DNA from: Pseudomonadota bacterium
GTDB lineage: Bacteria > Pseudomonadota > Gammaproteobacteria > Burkholderiales > Rhodocyclaceae
Length of the DNA stretch: 64,000 nucleotides
Assembly (NCBI GenBank): GCA_008501585.1
Contig: QQUN01000033.1
Span: 1 to 64,000, forward strand
Direction: 5' to 3'
In this document: in pieces, positions 1-8,422 of the stretch
Position numbering within the stretch: position 1 is the stretch's first letter
How the letters are laid out: each line of letters begins with the position of its first letter
Notes under the pieces: generated by a model
What the model was told of the DNA's origin: nothing
What the model saw: only the letters and a program-made list of their open reading frames with translations
Databases searched by the model: none
Made by a program: the position numbers and the translations under genes

Positions 1-1
1 G

Positions 2-874
2 GGCCGGCCGCTGTCGGCGGCGCGGGAGGCGGCGCCGCATGCCTGCCCCGACCTGTATGTGGCAATGATCCGCGCGGCCGGGCGCAGCAGCGATCTGGTG
101 CCGGCGGTGGCGCTCTTCATTGCCTATCGCCAGCAGGTGGAGGCGCTGCGCAGCAAGCTGGTGAGCGCAGCCATCTACCCGGTGCTGCTGCTTGGCGTGG
201 GCGGGCTGGTGGTGCTGTTTCTGCTCGGTTACGTGGTGCCGCGTTTCTCGCATATCTATGAAGACGTGGGCGGCGATTTGCCGCTGATGTCGCGCCTGCT
301 GATGGAGTGGGGGCGGTTCGTCGAGGCCAATGCGCTGATCGTGGCTGGCGCGGTGCTGGTGGCGGTGATCGGCGTGGTGGCGCTGGTGCGCCAGCCGGCC
401 ACGGCTGCGGCGGTGGGGCGGCTGATGTGGCGCCTGCCGATGCTCGGCGAGCGCTTGCGGGTGTTCCAGCTGGCGCGCTTCTACCGCACGCTGGGCATGC
501 TGCTGTCGGGCGGTATTCCGGTGGTCACCGCGCTGGGGATGGTTGCCGGGCTGCTCACGCCGACGCTGCGCACGGCGCTGGAAAACGCGATTGCCCGCAT
601 CCGCGAGGGCGCCGGTTTTGCCACCACGCTGGCGGCGCAGGGCCTGGCCACGCCGGTGGCGCTGCGCATGCTGCGCGTGGGCGAGCGCGCCGGTAACCTC
701 GGCGACATGCTGACCCGCGCGGCCGAGTTCCATGAAGAAGACACCGCCCGCCAGGTGGAGTGGCTGACCCGCCTGATCGGCCCGCTGCTGATGTTGTTCA
801 TCGGCGTGGCCATCGGCGGCATCGTGGTGCTGATGTATCTGCCGATCTTCCAGCTGGCGGAGAGTGTGGGATGA
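2..874 (+). CDS. gspF: Type II secretion inner-membrane platform protein GspF, 5' partial
   Basis: The reading frame is open from the first bases of the window, so the gene starts upstream; 290 residues are visible against about 400 in the family, leaving roughly the first quarter missing. It is the polytopic inner-membrane platform protein of type II secretion/type IV pilus machines, on which the GspE ATPase acts. Three hydrophobic segments are visible: LVSAAIYPVLLLGVGG, ALIVAGAVLVAVIGVV and the C-terminal LLMLFIGVAIGGIVVLMYL. The second T2SF repeat follows the RFYRTLGMLLSGGIPVV motif typical of the family. The stop overlaps the gspE start (ATGA), indicating translational coupling. Confidence in the family is high; whether the machine is a T2SS or an MSHA-like pilus system is less certain. 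Confidence 0.93.
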   Translation, partial: GRPLSAAREAAPHACPDLYVAMIRAAGRSSDLVPAVALFIAYRQQVEALRSKLVSAAIYPVLLLGVGGLVVLFLLGYVVPRFSHIYEDVGGDLPLMSRLLMEWGRFVEANALIVAGAVLVAVIGVVALVRQPATAAAVGRLMWRLPMLGERLRVFQLARFYRTLGMLLSGGIPVVTALGMVAGLLTPTLRTALENAIARIREGAGFATTLAAQGLATPVALRMLRVGERAGNLGDMLTRAAEFHEEDTARQVEWLTRLIGPLLMLFIGVAIGGIVVLMYLPIFQLAESVG

Positions 875-2529
875 GCGCGCAGCCGGTGCAGCCCTTTTCG
901 CCCGACGAGCTGGCCGCTGCCCGCGCCGCCGGCGGGCGTATGCTCGACGCGCTGGTCGGCATCGAGACCGAGCCGGCGCCGCGACTGGCCCGTCTGGCGC
1001 GCACCTTTGCGCTGCCGCTGATGGGCCATGCGCAGCTGATGATCCTGTCGCCCGATTTTGCCGTGATGCCCTTCGAGCAGGCGCTGCGCCGCGAGTGCAT
1101 CGCGCTGCGTGGACCCGATGGCGCGCTGCTGCTGGTGCTGGCCGACCCCTTCGATCGCGCGTTGGTCGACGGCCTGGGCGCCCGGCTGGCCGAGCCCTTT
1201 GCGCTGGCGCTGGCCGACCATGACGACATCGCCGCCTGCCTGGCGCGGCATGAAGACGAAGTGCGCCGCGCGGCAGGCCTGTCGGAGACGCGCGGGGGCG
1301 AAAAGAGCAACGGCGGCGCCGAAGACCTGTCGCTCAAGCGCATCAGCGAAGACGCCAGCCCGGTGGTCAAGCTGGTCAACTCCACGCTCTACGACGCGCT
1401 CAAGCAAGGCGCCAGCGACATCCACCTCGAATGCGTGCCGGCCGGGCTGGTGATCCAGTACCGCATCGACGGCGTGCTCTCGCGCGTGGGCAGCGTGCAG
1501 GGCAGCGAGCTGGCCGAGCAGGCGATCTCGCGCATCAAGGTGATGGCCGAGCTCGACATCGCCGAGCGCCGCGTGCCGCAGGACGGCCGCTTCAAGGCGC
1601 AGGCGGCGGGGCGGGAGATCGACTTCCGCGTCTCGATCATGCCCAGCATCCATGGCGAAGACGCCGTGCTGCGCGTGCTCGACAAGGAGCATCTCACCCA
1701 GGAGATGACCGGCCTGTCGCTGGAGACGCTGGGCTTCGACGACGCCGTGCGTGCCACCCTGCGCCGCCTCGCCAGCGAGCCCTACGGCATGCTGCTGGTC
1801 ACCGGGCCGACCGGCTCGGGCAAGACCACGTCCTTGTATGCCACGCTGGCCGAGACCAACCGCGGGCTGGACAAGATCATCACCATCGAAGATCCGGTGG
1901 AATACCAGCTGCCCGGCGTGCTGCAGATTCCGGTCAATGAAAAAAAGGGCCTCACCTTTGCCCGCGGCCTGCGCTCGATCCTGCGCCACGACCCGGACAA
2001 GATCATGGTCGGCGAGATCCGCGACGGCGAAACCGCCGAGATCGCCGTGCAGGCCGCGCTCACCGGCCACCTGGTGTTCACCACCGTGCACGCCAACAAT
2101 GTGTTCGACGTCATCGGCCGCTTCACCCACATGGGCATCGACCCGCACAACCTGGTGGCCGCGCTCAATGGCGTGGTGGCCCAACGGCTGATTCGCATCA
2201 ACTGCCCGCACTGCGTCGATGACATCACCCCGGACCCGGCGCTGGTGGCCGAGTCGCGGCTCGACGACGTGAGCGCCTTCCGCTTCCGTGCCAGCCATGG
2301 CTGCGGCCAGTGCCGCGGCTCGGGCTACAAGGGGCGGCGGGCGATTGCCGAGGTGCTGATCCTCGATGACGAGATCCGCGAGCTGATCGTCACCCGTGCC
2401 CCGGTGCGCGCGCTCAAGACGCTGGCCGCCTCGCGCGGTTTTGTGAGCCTGCGCGACGCCGCCACCGCGTTGGTCGCCGCCGGCGATACCACCTTGCAGG
2501 AGCTGAACCGTGTCACGCTTCTGGGCTGA
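871..2529 (+). CDS. gspE: Type II secretion ATPase GspE
   Basis: Cytoplasmic hexameric secretion ATPase of 552 residues that powers pseudopilus assembly. Walker A is GPTGSGKTTS (about residue 311) and Walker B with its Asp box is RHDPDKIMVGEIRD (about 378), followed by the His-box TGHLVFTTVHAN. A tetracysteine zinc site, CPHC at about 445 and CGQC at about 477, is characteristic of GspE and PilB-type enzymes. I chose the ATG at 871 because it overlaps the gspF stop by four bases and gives a normal N-terminal domain; an in-frame upstream extension lies entirely inside gspF. The next gene starts inside this one (GTG at 2510), so the operon is tightly coupled. Confidence 0.95.
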   Translation: MSAQPVQPFSPDELAAARAAGGRMLDALVGIETEPAPRLARLARTFALPLMGHAQLMILSPDFAVMPFEQALRRECIALRGPDGALLLVLADPFDRALVDGLGARLAEPFALALADHDDIAACLARHEDEVRRAAGLSETRGGEKSNGGAEDLSLKRISEDASPVVKLVNSTLYDALKQGASDIHLECVPAGLVIQYRIDGVLSRVGSVQGSELAEQAISRIKVMAELDIAERRVPQDGRFKAQAAGREIDFRVSIMPSIHGEDAVLRVLDKEHLTQEMTGLSLETLGFDDAVRATLRRLASEPYGMLLVTGPTGSGKTTSLYATLAETNRGLDKIITIEDPVEYQLPGVLQIPVNEKKGLTFARGLRSILRHDPDKIMVGEIRDGETAEIAVQAALTGHLVFTTVHANNVFDVIGRFTHMGIDPHNLVAALNGVVAQRLIRINCPHCVDDITPDPALVAESRLDDVSAFRFRASHGCGQCRGSGYKGRRAIAEVLILDDEIRELIVTRAPVRALKTLAASRGFVSLRDAATALVAAGDTTLQELNRVTLLG

Positions 2530-3214
2530 ACCGGTGCGCCTGCACCTGCACGCCGATGCCTGCGAACTGGCCGCCGGCGGCCACACGCAGCGGCTGGCGC
2601 TGGCCGGTGGCGCGCAGCCCTGGCCCGCCGCGCTGGCCGAACAACTGCCGCTGCGGGCCAAGGTGCGAGTCTGCGTGGCCGACCACTGGCTGCGTTACCT
2701 CGTGGTGCGCTGGCCATCGGCGGTGCGCGCGCGGCGTGAGCGCGAGGCCTGGCTGGCGCACCAGTTCAAGACCGTGCACGGCATCGACATGAGCGCCTGG
2801 ACGGTGGCCATGGATACCGATCCGGTCGACGACGCACGCATCGTCTGTGCCGCGCCCAGCGCCCTGATCGACGGCCTGCACGGACTGCTCGCGGCGCGCA
2901 AGGCGAGGCTCGCGAGCTTCACCGGTGCCTTCATCGCCCAGTTCAACCGGCTGCACCGGCAATGCCCGGCCGCCGACGGCGCCTTGCTGTGCGCCGCCGA
3001 CGGACGGCTGACGCTCGGCGTGTGGCGCGCCGGTCAATGGACCGCGCTGCGCTCGCAGATGGTGGCGGCGGGCGACGCCGAGGCACCACGCCGCATGCTC
3101 ACCCAGCTGTGTGCCACCGGCGAGGCTGCACCGGCTGGCGTGTTGTACGCGCTCGGCCGCGTGCCGACGGTGCCCGAGGGCTGGCAACCGGTGGCGCTGG
3201 AGGCAGCGGCATGA
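2510..3214 (+). CDS. PilM/GspL/MshI-like cytoplasmic assembly protein
   Basis: A 234-residue protein without signal peptide or clear membrane segment. It starts with GTG inside the end of gspE and ends in an ATGA overlap with the next gene. Its place (ATPase, this gene, then three short single-pass membrane proteins, then secretin) matches PilM of type IV pili or the cytoplasmic half of GspL/MshI, which links the ATPase to the inner-membrane alignment complex. Sequence identity to those families is not obvious by eye, so the assignment rests mainly on gene order and size. An actin-like fold would be expected if it is PilM/GspL-like. Confidence 0.6.
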   Translation: MSRFWAEPVRLHLHADACELAAGGHTQRLALAGGAQPWPAALAEQLPLRAKVRVCVADHWLRYLVVRWPSAVRARREREAWLAHQFKTVHGIDMSAWTVAMDTDPVDDARIVCAAPSALIDGLHGLLAARKARLASFTGAFIAQFNRLHRQCPAADGALLCAADGRLTLGVWRAGQWTALRSQMVAAGDAEAPRRMLTQLCATGEAAPAGVLYALGRVPTVPEGWQPVALEAAA

Positions 3215-3735
3215 GCCCGTCGCCGATCGCCCTCGACTTCGCCCGCCGGCGCCGCTGGCCCGGCGTGCTGGGCTGGGTGCTGCTGGGGCTGGGGCTGGCC
3301 ATGACGACGCTCGAGGTCAATGACTTCCTGCTGCGTCGCGCCGACCTGCAGGCGCGCGAACAGATCGTCGAGCGCTTGCGCCACCAGTTGCAGCGCGAGC
3401 GCCGCCACATGGTGAGCACGCCCGCGGCGCCGGTGCGCGCCGAGGAAGCCGCCCCGGCGCTCAAGCTGGCGGCGCAGCTCGGCCGTGACTGGCCGGCCCT
3501 GTTTGCCAGCGTGGAGGCCGCCGCCGGCGATGGCGTGGCCGTGCTGGCGGTGGCGCCCGATGCCTTGCGTGGCACGCTCAGCCTGTCGGCCGAGGCGGCC
3601 CGCCTGGACGGCATGTTTGGTTTTCTCGGTCAGATCGAAGCGACCGATACGCTCGACGCCGTCGAACTGGTGAGCTACGAGCAGCAGGGCGGCCGCTTTG
3701 TCTTCAACCTCAACGCTCGCTGGGAGCGCCGATGA
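3211..3735 (+). CDS. PilN/GspL-C-like inner-membrane assembly protein
   Basis: A 174-residue bitopic protein: a short cytoplasmic arginine-rich N-terminus, one membrane span (about residues 20-37, VLGWVLLGLGLAMTTL), a short coiled-coil stretch (ADLQAREQIVERLRHQLQRER), then a periplasmic domain. This is the PilN/GspL-C layout. The ATG at 3211 overlaps the upstream stop, and the stop overlaps the next start, so it is part of the coupled alignment-complex set. The family call rests on topology and gene order. Confidence 0.65.
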   Translation: MSPSPIALDFARRRRWPGVLGWVLLGLGLAMTTLEVNDFLLRRADLQAREQIVERLRHQLQRERRHMVSTPAAPVRAEEAAPALKLAAQLGRDWPALFASVEAAAGDGVAVLAVAPDALRGTLSLSAEAARLDGMFGFLGQIEATDTLDAVELVSYEQQGGRFVFNLNARWERR

Positions 3736-4295
3736 TGCCGATCGATGCCGTCCGCCTCGAACGCTGGCGTGAACGCCTGATGCGCGCGGTGATGCGTGCC
3801 GGCTGGGCCGGTGCGGTCGGCGTGGCGCTGCTGGCCTTTGCGCTGGCCTTCGGCCTGTCGGCCAGTGGCGAGCAGGCGGCGCGGGCCGAGGCGCTGGCCG
3901 CCGAGCGCGCCAGCCTGCTCAAGGTGGCGGCCGCGCCGGTGGCGCCCGTGTTGAGCGATCGCGGCCAGCTCGCGGCCTTTTACGCGCGCTTTGCCCCGGC
4001 CTCCGAATTGTCGGTCGTGCTGGCGCAGATCCACACCGCCGCTGCCGACCGCGGCCTGCTGCCCGAACGTGGCGACTACCGCAGCGCGCTGGTGTCGGGC
4101 ACGCCGCTGGTGCGGGTGACGGCGACGCTGCCGATGCAGGGGCGCTTCGACGATCTCTACGCCTGGCTGGGCCAGGTGCTGGCCGAGCAGCCGGGGGCGG
4201 CCGTCGAGCAACTGTCGATCAAGCGCGCGCGCGCCACGGACGGCCAGGTCAGTGCCGATGTGCGTCTGTCGGTGTTCGTGCGGGGCGGCGTATGA
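3732..4295 (+). CDS. PilO/GspM-like inner-membrane assembly protein
   Basis: A 187-residue protein with one N-terminal membrane span (about residues 25-45, WAGAVGVALLAFALAFGL), a coiled coil, and a periplasmic ferredoxin-like-sized domain that includes PLVRVTATLPMQGRFDDLYAWL. Such a domain is typical of PilO and GspM, which pair with PilN/GspL. It starts with ATGATG overlapping the previous stop and its stop overlaps the next start. Assignment is by topology, size and order. Confidence 0.65.
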   Translation: MMPIDAVRLERWRERLMRAVMRAGWAGAVGVALLAFALAFGLSASGEQAARAEALAAERASLLKVAAAPVAPVLSDRGQLAAFYARFAPASELSVVLAQIHTAAADRGLLPERGDYRSALVSGTPLVRVTATLPMQGRFDDLYAWLGQVLAEQPGAAVEQLSIKRARATDGQVSADVRLSVFVRGGV

Positions 4296-4792
4296 GCCTC
4301 AACAAACGGCAACTTGGCCTGTGGGGCGCGCTGGTCGCGACGCTGGCGGCCACCTGGTGGGCGTCGACGGTCGACACCGACGAGGCCGGCCCGGCCACGG
4401 CCGAGCTGCGCAGCGCACCGGCACGGGCATCGCGGCCCGCGGCCGTGGCAAACGTGGACCTCGCCGCGCTGGCCGTGGCGCGTCCGGCTTTTGCGCCCAC
4501 CGCGCCGGCCGTGTTCGGCCTGCCGCCACCGCCGCCCTCGGCCCGCCAGAACGCGCGTGTGGCGCCGCCCCGGCCGCGCGCGCCGGCCGTGCCCTACACC
4601 TATGCCGGCTCGCTGATCGACACCGACGGCGCGCGCACCCTGTTTTTGCTCGAGGGCGAGCGCCTGGTCATGGCCCGCGTGGGCGAGGTGATCGGGCGCT
4701 ATCGCATCGACGCGGTCGACGAGCGTGCCGTGACGCTGACCTATCTGCCGCTCAAAGAAATCCAACGCATTCAACTGGCGACTGCCCCATGA
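4292..4792 (+). CDS. PilP/GspC/MshK-like periplasmic linker protein
   Basis: A 166-residue protein with an N-terminal membrane anchor (about residues 8-22), a proline/alanine-rich linker, and a C-terminal small beta domain (YTYAGSLIDTDGARTLFLLEGERLVMARVGE split over two strands) resembling the HR domain of GspC/PilP, which contacts the secretin. It overlaps both neighbours by four bases and directly precedes the secretin gene, as pilP precedes pilQ. Function is inferred from fold signature and position. Confidence 0.65.
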   Translation: MSLNKRQLGLWGALVATLAATWWASTVDTDEAGPATAELRSAPARASRPAAVANVDLAALAVARPAFAPTAPAVFGLPPPPPSARQNARVAPPRPRAPAVPYTYAGSLIDTDGARTLFLLEGERLVMARVGEVIGRYRIDAVDERAVTLTYLPLKEIQRIQLATAP

Positions 4793-7110
4793 CCCTGCCT
4801 GTCCGCACCCCCCGATTGCTGATCCTCACCGCCGCCTTGCTGCTGGCCGGCTGCGCGAGCAACCCGGCCGTCGACAAGGCGCGCACCGACCTGGCCGCCG
4901 GCGATGAGGTGAGCGCACTGTCGCGGCTCGAGGCCGAGGTGGCTGCGGCACCACAGAACCGCGAGCTGCGCGCCTTTTACCTGCGCCAGCGTGAGCGCCT
5001 GAGCCTGCAGCGGCTGGCGGCCGCCGAGCGCGCCGCGCAGGCCGGGCAAGCGGAGGAGGCGGGGCGCTTGTATGACGAGGTGCTCGGCTTCTCGCCTCAG
5101 GACCCGCGGGCCGAGGCCGGCAAGCAATGGCTGGCCCGCCGCCAGCGCCACGCCACGCTGCTGGCCGCGGCCGAGCGCGCCTTTGCCGCCGGCGATGCCC
5201 TGGCCGCCCGGGCCGAGGTGGCGCGGGTGCTGACCGAAGACCCCGGCAATGCGCTGGCCCGCGCGCTGGACGGGCGCATCCAGGCCGCGCTGTCCGAGGC
5301 CAACCCGGCGCCCGACGTGGCCTTGCGTGGCCCCTTCGCCAAGCCGGTGACGCTGGAGTTCCGCGATGCGCCGCTGCGCATCGTGTTCGAGGCGCTGTCG
5401 CGCGCGGCGGGGCTGAACTTCGTCTTTGACCGCGATGTGCGGCCCGAGGCCAAGGTGACGCTGTTCGTGCGCAACAGCACGGTGGACGAGGTGCTGCAAC
5501 TGCTCACCGCCACGCAGAAGATCGAGCGCAAGATCCTCAACGCCAACTCGGTGCTGATCTATCCGTCCACACCGGCCAAGACCAAGGAATACCGCGAGCT
5601 GGTCACCCGCAGCTTCTACCTCGCCAATGCCGACGTGAAGCAGGCGCAGGCACTGGTGCGCACGCTGACCAAAAGCCGCGACGTGTTCGCCGACGAGAAA
5701 CTGCGCCTGCTGGTGATCAAGGACACGCCCGAGGCCGTGGCCCTGGCCGAACGCCTGCTGCAGTCGCTGGATGTGGCCGAGCCGGAAGTGATGCTGGAGG
5801 TCGAGGTGCTGGAGGTGACGCGCAACAAGCTGGTCGACCTCGGGCTCGATTTCCCCGACCAGATCGGCTACGGCGCGCTCACCGGCACCGGCGTGGCGCG
5901 CACGCTGGCCTCCGGCGTGGTCGACCTGCGCAGCCGCGGCGACCTGCGGCCCTACGTGGCCAACCCCGCGCTGCTGCTCAACCTGCGCCAGGAAGACAGC
6001 GACACCAGCCTGCTCGCCAACCCGCGCATCCGGGTCAAGAACAACGAAGAGGCGAAGATCCATATCGGCGAGAAGCTGCCGGTGTTCACCACCACCGCCA
6101 CCGCCAACGTCGGTGTGTCGGCCTCGGTCACCTATCTCGATGTGGGCCTCAAGCTCGATGTGAAGCCGCAGGTCATGCTCTCGGATGAGGTGGAAATCAA
6201 GGTCGGGCTGGAGGTGAGCAATATCGTCCGCGAAGTGACCGGCCCGTCCAGCTCGCTGGCCTACCAGGTGGGCACGCGCACCGCCGCCACCGTGTTGCGG
6301 CTCAAGGACGGCGAGACCCAGGTGCTCGCCGGGCTGCTGCAGGAAGAAGAGCGCGAGGTTGGCAACCGGGTGCCCGGCATTGGCGACATCCCGGTGGTCG
6401 GCCGCCTGTTCTCCAGCCAGAAAGACACCAACAACCGCACCGAGATCGTGCTGCTGATCACCCCGCGGGTGATCCGCAACGTGGTCGCCCCGATCGTGGC
6501 GCGGGCCGCCATGCCGGCCGGCACCGAAACCAATATCGGCGCCGAGCCGCTGAGCCTGCGCCCCACCGCGCCCGGCAGCCTGGCCTTGTCGGGCGACAAC
6601 TCGCCGGTGCTCGGCGGCAGCGGGCCGGCCGGGCTGGCCGCACGCATGGCGCAGCGTCGGGCGCAGGCGCTCGAAGCGCGCAGCGCAGTGGCGCCTGAAG
6701 CCGTCAATCCGGGCGATGCGCCGCCGGATGAAGGCGAGATCGAATCCGAGCCGCCCGAGCCCTCTGGCGGGCCGCTGGCGGTGAGTGTCAGCGGGCCGTC
6801 GGAAGTGACCGCCGGGGGCTCGGTGGAGGTGAGCATCGCCATCAGCGGCGGTGGCGCCATTGCCGGCGGCGAAGTGACCCTGCAATACGACCCCGGCCGC
6901 ATCGAGGCCGCCGGCGCGGCCACCCCCGGCACGGTAACCGTGGCCATCCCGGCCGGGCAGGACACGGTCTCGACCAGCGCCTCGTTCAGCACCCGTGCGG
7001 GCAGCATCGGCACGGTACGCATTGCGCCGGTGTCGGCCAGCATCGAACGCGACGGCCAGACCGAGACCGTGTCGCCCTCGGGCGCGGTGAACCTGACGAT
7101 CAAGCCGTGA
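4789..7110 (+). CDS. gspD: Outer-membrane secretin (GspD/MshL type) lipoprotein with C-terminal cohesin-like domain
   Basis: A 773-residue secretin forming the outer-membrane channel of the secretion machine. A lipoprotein signal ends in LLLAGC with lipidated Cys22. Residues about 25-165 are alanine-rich helical TPR-like repeats. A secretin/TonB short N-domain follows (VTLEFRDAPLRIVFEALSR), then an N1-type domain, then the secretin core with the conserved VPGIGDIPVVGRLFSS and EIVLLITPRVI segments (about residues 525-570). After a disordered Pro/Glu-rich linker, the last about 110 residues form a beta-rich module (SVSGPSEVTAGGSVEVSI onward) resembling a cohesin domain, which ordinary GspD lacks. 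ATG at 4789 overlaps the preceding stop. Confidence 0.88.
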   Translation: MTLPVRTPRLLILTAALLLAGCASNPAVDKARTDLAAGDEVSALSRLEAEVAAAPQNRELRAFYLRQRERLSLQRLAAAERAAQAGQAEEAGRLYDEVLGFSPQDPRAEAGKQWLARRQRHATLLAAAERAFAAGDALAARAEVARVLTEDPGNALARALDGRIQAALSEANPAPDVALRGPFAKPVTLEFRDAPLRIVFEALSRAAGLNFVFDRDVRPEAKVTLFVRNSTVDEVLQLLTATQKIERKILNANSVLIYPSTPAKTKEYRELVTRSFYLANADVKQAQALVRTLTKSRDVFADEKLRLLVIKDTPEAVALAERLLQSLDVAEPEVMLEVEVLEVTRNKLVDLGLDFPDQIGYGALTGTGVARTLASGVVDLRSRGDLRPYVANPALLLNLRQEDSDTSLLANPRIRVKNNEEAKIHIGEKLPVFTTTATANVGVSASVTYLDVGLKLDVKPQVMLSDEVEIKVGLEVSNIVREVTGPSSSLAYQVGTRTAATVLRLKDGETQVLAGLLQEEEREVGNRVPGIGDIPVVGRLFSSQKDTNNRTEIVLLITPRVIRNVVAPIVARAAMPAGTETNIGAEPLSLRPTAPGSLALSGDNSPVLGGSGPAGLAARMAQRRAQALEARSAVAPEAVNPGDAPPDEGEIESEPPEPSGGPLAVSVSGPSEVTAGGSVEVSIAISGGGAIAGGEVTLQYDPGRIEAAGAATPGTVTVAIPAGQDTVSTSASFSTRAGSIGTVRIAPVSASIERDGQTETVSPSGAVNLTIKP

Positions 7111-7120
7111 CTGGAGAGAG

Positions 7121-7462
7121 GCCCCCACGCTCGCTGCGCTCGCTGCCCCCCGAGGGGGCGGCGCCCGCCCTTGGGGCGGCCCGGCGGGCGGGCGGGCCCC
7201 CACGCTCGCTGTGCTCGCGGAGGGTCGGCTTTGCACAGCCGACCCGTTCAGCGGGCGCGGCGCAGTGCGCCACGAAACCCCCGCTTCACCCCCCCGAGGG
7301 GGCGGCGCCCGCTCTTGGGACGGCCCGGCGGGGCGCGTTTTGCCCCCACGCTCACTGCGTTCGCTGCCCCCCGAGAGGGCTGCGCCCGCCCTTGGGGCGG
7401 CCCGGCGGACGGGCGGGCGGACGGCCCCCACGCTCGCTGTACTCGCTGCTCCTCGAGGAGGG
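7121..7462 (+). repeat. Cluster of GC-rich dispersed repeat units between the secretin and pseudopilin genes
   Basis: Four related units are visible, each beginning GCCCCCACGCTCGCTG and, when complete, running through CCCCGAGGGGGCGGCG to CTTGGGGCGGCCCGGCGG. Approximate positions: unit 1 7121-7190; unit 2 split, head 7196-7220 and tail 7289-7333; unit 3 7342-7408; unit 4 truncated, 7424-7462. Unit 2 is interrupted by a separate hairpin (GGTCGGCT at 7223-7230 with AGCCGACC at 7237-7244). The frame stays open through the block on the plus strand, but the composition is repeat, not protein. From general knowledge, similar GC-rich units are scattered in intergenic regions of several betaproteobacteria. 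Confidence 0.8.
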
Positions 7463-7492
7463 TGACCGTCGTGATCCGCGCTGCCTTTGTAG

Positions 7493-7510
7493 GGCGGGTT
7501 GCAACCCGCC
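7493..7510. repeat. Perfect 18-bp palindrome GGCGGGTTGCAACCCGCC
   Basis: The sequence equals its own reverse complement and directly follows the repeat cluster, 22 bases before the probable gspG start. It looks like a second, unrelated dispersed element. It could form a hairpin in the mRNA leader of the pseudopilin genes or be a protein-binding site. Confidence 0.6.
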
Positions 7511-7532
7511 AGGGTCGGCGCAAGCCGGCCCC

Positions 7533-8057
7533 GTGCCCGGCGGGCGCGTTGAAGATTCGACCACGCGGCGCGCTGCGGCGAACCACGCGCGCTGTCGCGG
7601 TTTCACGCTGATCGAACTGGTGGTGACGGTGGCGATCATCGGTATCCTGGCGGCGACCGTGCTGCCGCTGGCGCAGATCAGCGCGCAGCGGGCCAAGGAG
7701 TCGGAGCTGCGGGTGGCCTTGCGGCAGATCCGCGATGCGATTGACGCTTACAAGGCGGCCGGCGATGCCGGGCAGATCGAGCGACAGGCCGATGCCTCGG
7801 GCTACCCGCCGTCGCTGCGGGTGCTGGCGGGCGGGGTGGCGGACATCAAGTCGGCCGAGCCGAAGCTGATCTACTTTTTACGCCGTGTGCCCCGCGACCC
7901 GTTCTACCCTGACATCGACACCCCCGCCGACGAGACCTGGGGGCTGCGCAGCTACGAGAGCCCGCCGGATGCGCCGGCACCGGGCGACGATGTGTTCGAT
8001 GTGTACTCGCTGAGCGAAAAATCCGGCCTCAACGGCCTGCCATACCGGGAGTGGTGA
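7533..8057 (+). CDS. gspG: Type II secretion pseudopilin GspG-like (first copy)
   Basis: Pseudopilin with a class III prepilin signal: short basic leader, cleavage motif G|FTLIEL with Glu5, and a hydrophobic helix VVTVAIIGILAATVLPLA. The body carries the GspG signature of pilin-like ATPase substrates, including FLRRVPRDPFYPD and DVFDVYSLSEKSGLNG. The frame is open far upstream through repeat DNA, so the start is uncertain; I chose GTG at 7533, which gives a 24-residue leader (174 residues in all). No strong ribosome-binding site is visible there. The stop overlaps the start of the next pseudopilin gene. Its separation from the secretin gene by repeats suggests it may need its own promoter. 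Confidence 0.85.
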   Translation: MPGGRVEDSTTRRAAANHARCRGFTLIELVVTVAIIGILAATVLPLAQISAQRAKESELRVALRQIRDAIDAYKAAGDAGQIERQADASGYPPSLRVLAGGVADIKSAEPKLIYFLRRVPRDPFYPDIDTPADETWGLRSYESPPDAPAPGDDVFDVYSLSEKSGLNGLPYREW

Positions 8058-8422
8058 TGCCTGCCGAGCGCCGCCATCGCGGCTTTACCCTGATCGAACT
8101 GTTGGTGGTGATGGCGATCATCGCCACCTTGCTGTCGATTGCCGCGCCGCGCTATTTCGACCACCTCGACCGCGCCCGCGAGAACAGCCTGCGCCAGACC
8201 CTGGCGGTGATGCGCGACGCGATCGACAAATACACCGCCGATGTCGGCCGCCCCCCAGAAACACTCGATGAACTGGTCGACAAGCGCTACCTGCGCGCCA
8301 TTCCCGAAGACCCGGTCACCGAAAGCGTGGCCACCTGGGAGGTGGAGCCGCCGCCGGACGACCCGCTCGGTGGTGTCTGGAACATCCGAAGCGGGGCGGG
8401 CGAGCCCTACGGCAGCTGGTGA
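8057..8422 (+). CDS. Type II secretion pseudopilin, GspG/H-like (second copy)
   Basis: A 121-residue pseudopilin with leader MPAERRHRG and cleavage motif G|FTLIELLVVMAI, Glu5 present. The rest (RETLAVMRDAIDKYTADVGRPPETLDELV-like helix, then DPLGGVWNIRSG) is GspG-like but shorter. The ATG overlaps the upstream TGA. As a second GspG-like protein it may be a minor subunit. It is immediately followed by a third pseudopilin-like gene. Confidence 0.85.
   Translation: MPAERRHRGFTLIELLVVMAIIATLLSIAAPRYFDHLDRARENSLRQTLAVMRDAIDKYTADVGRPPETLDELVDKRYLRAIPEDPVTESVATWEVEPPPDDPLGGVWNIRSGAGEPYGSW

Noticed and set aside
7107-7532. An N-terminal extension of the first pseudopilin through the repeat block
   Set aside because: The residues are encoded by repeat units and would place the prepilin cleavage site about 165 residues in, incompatible with prepilin processing.
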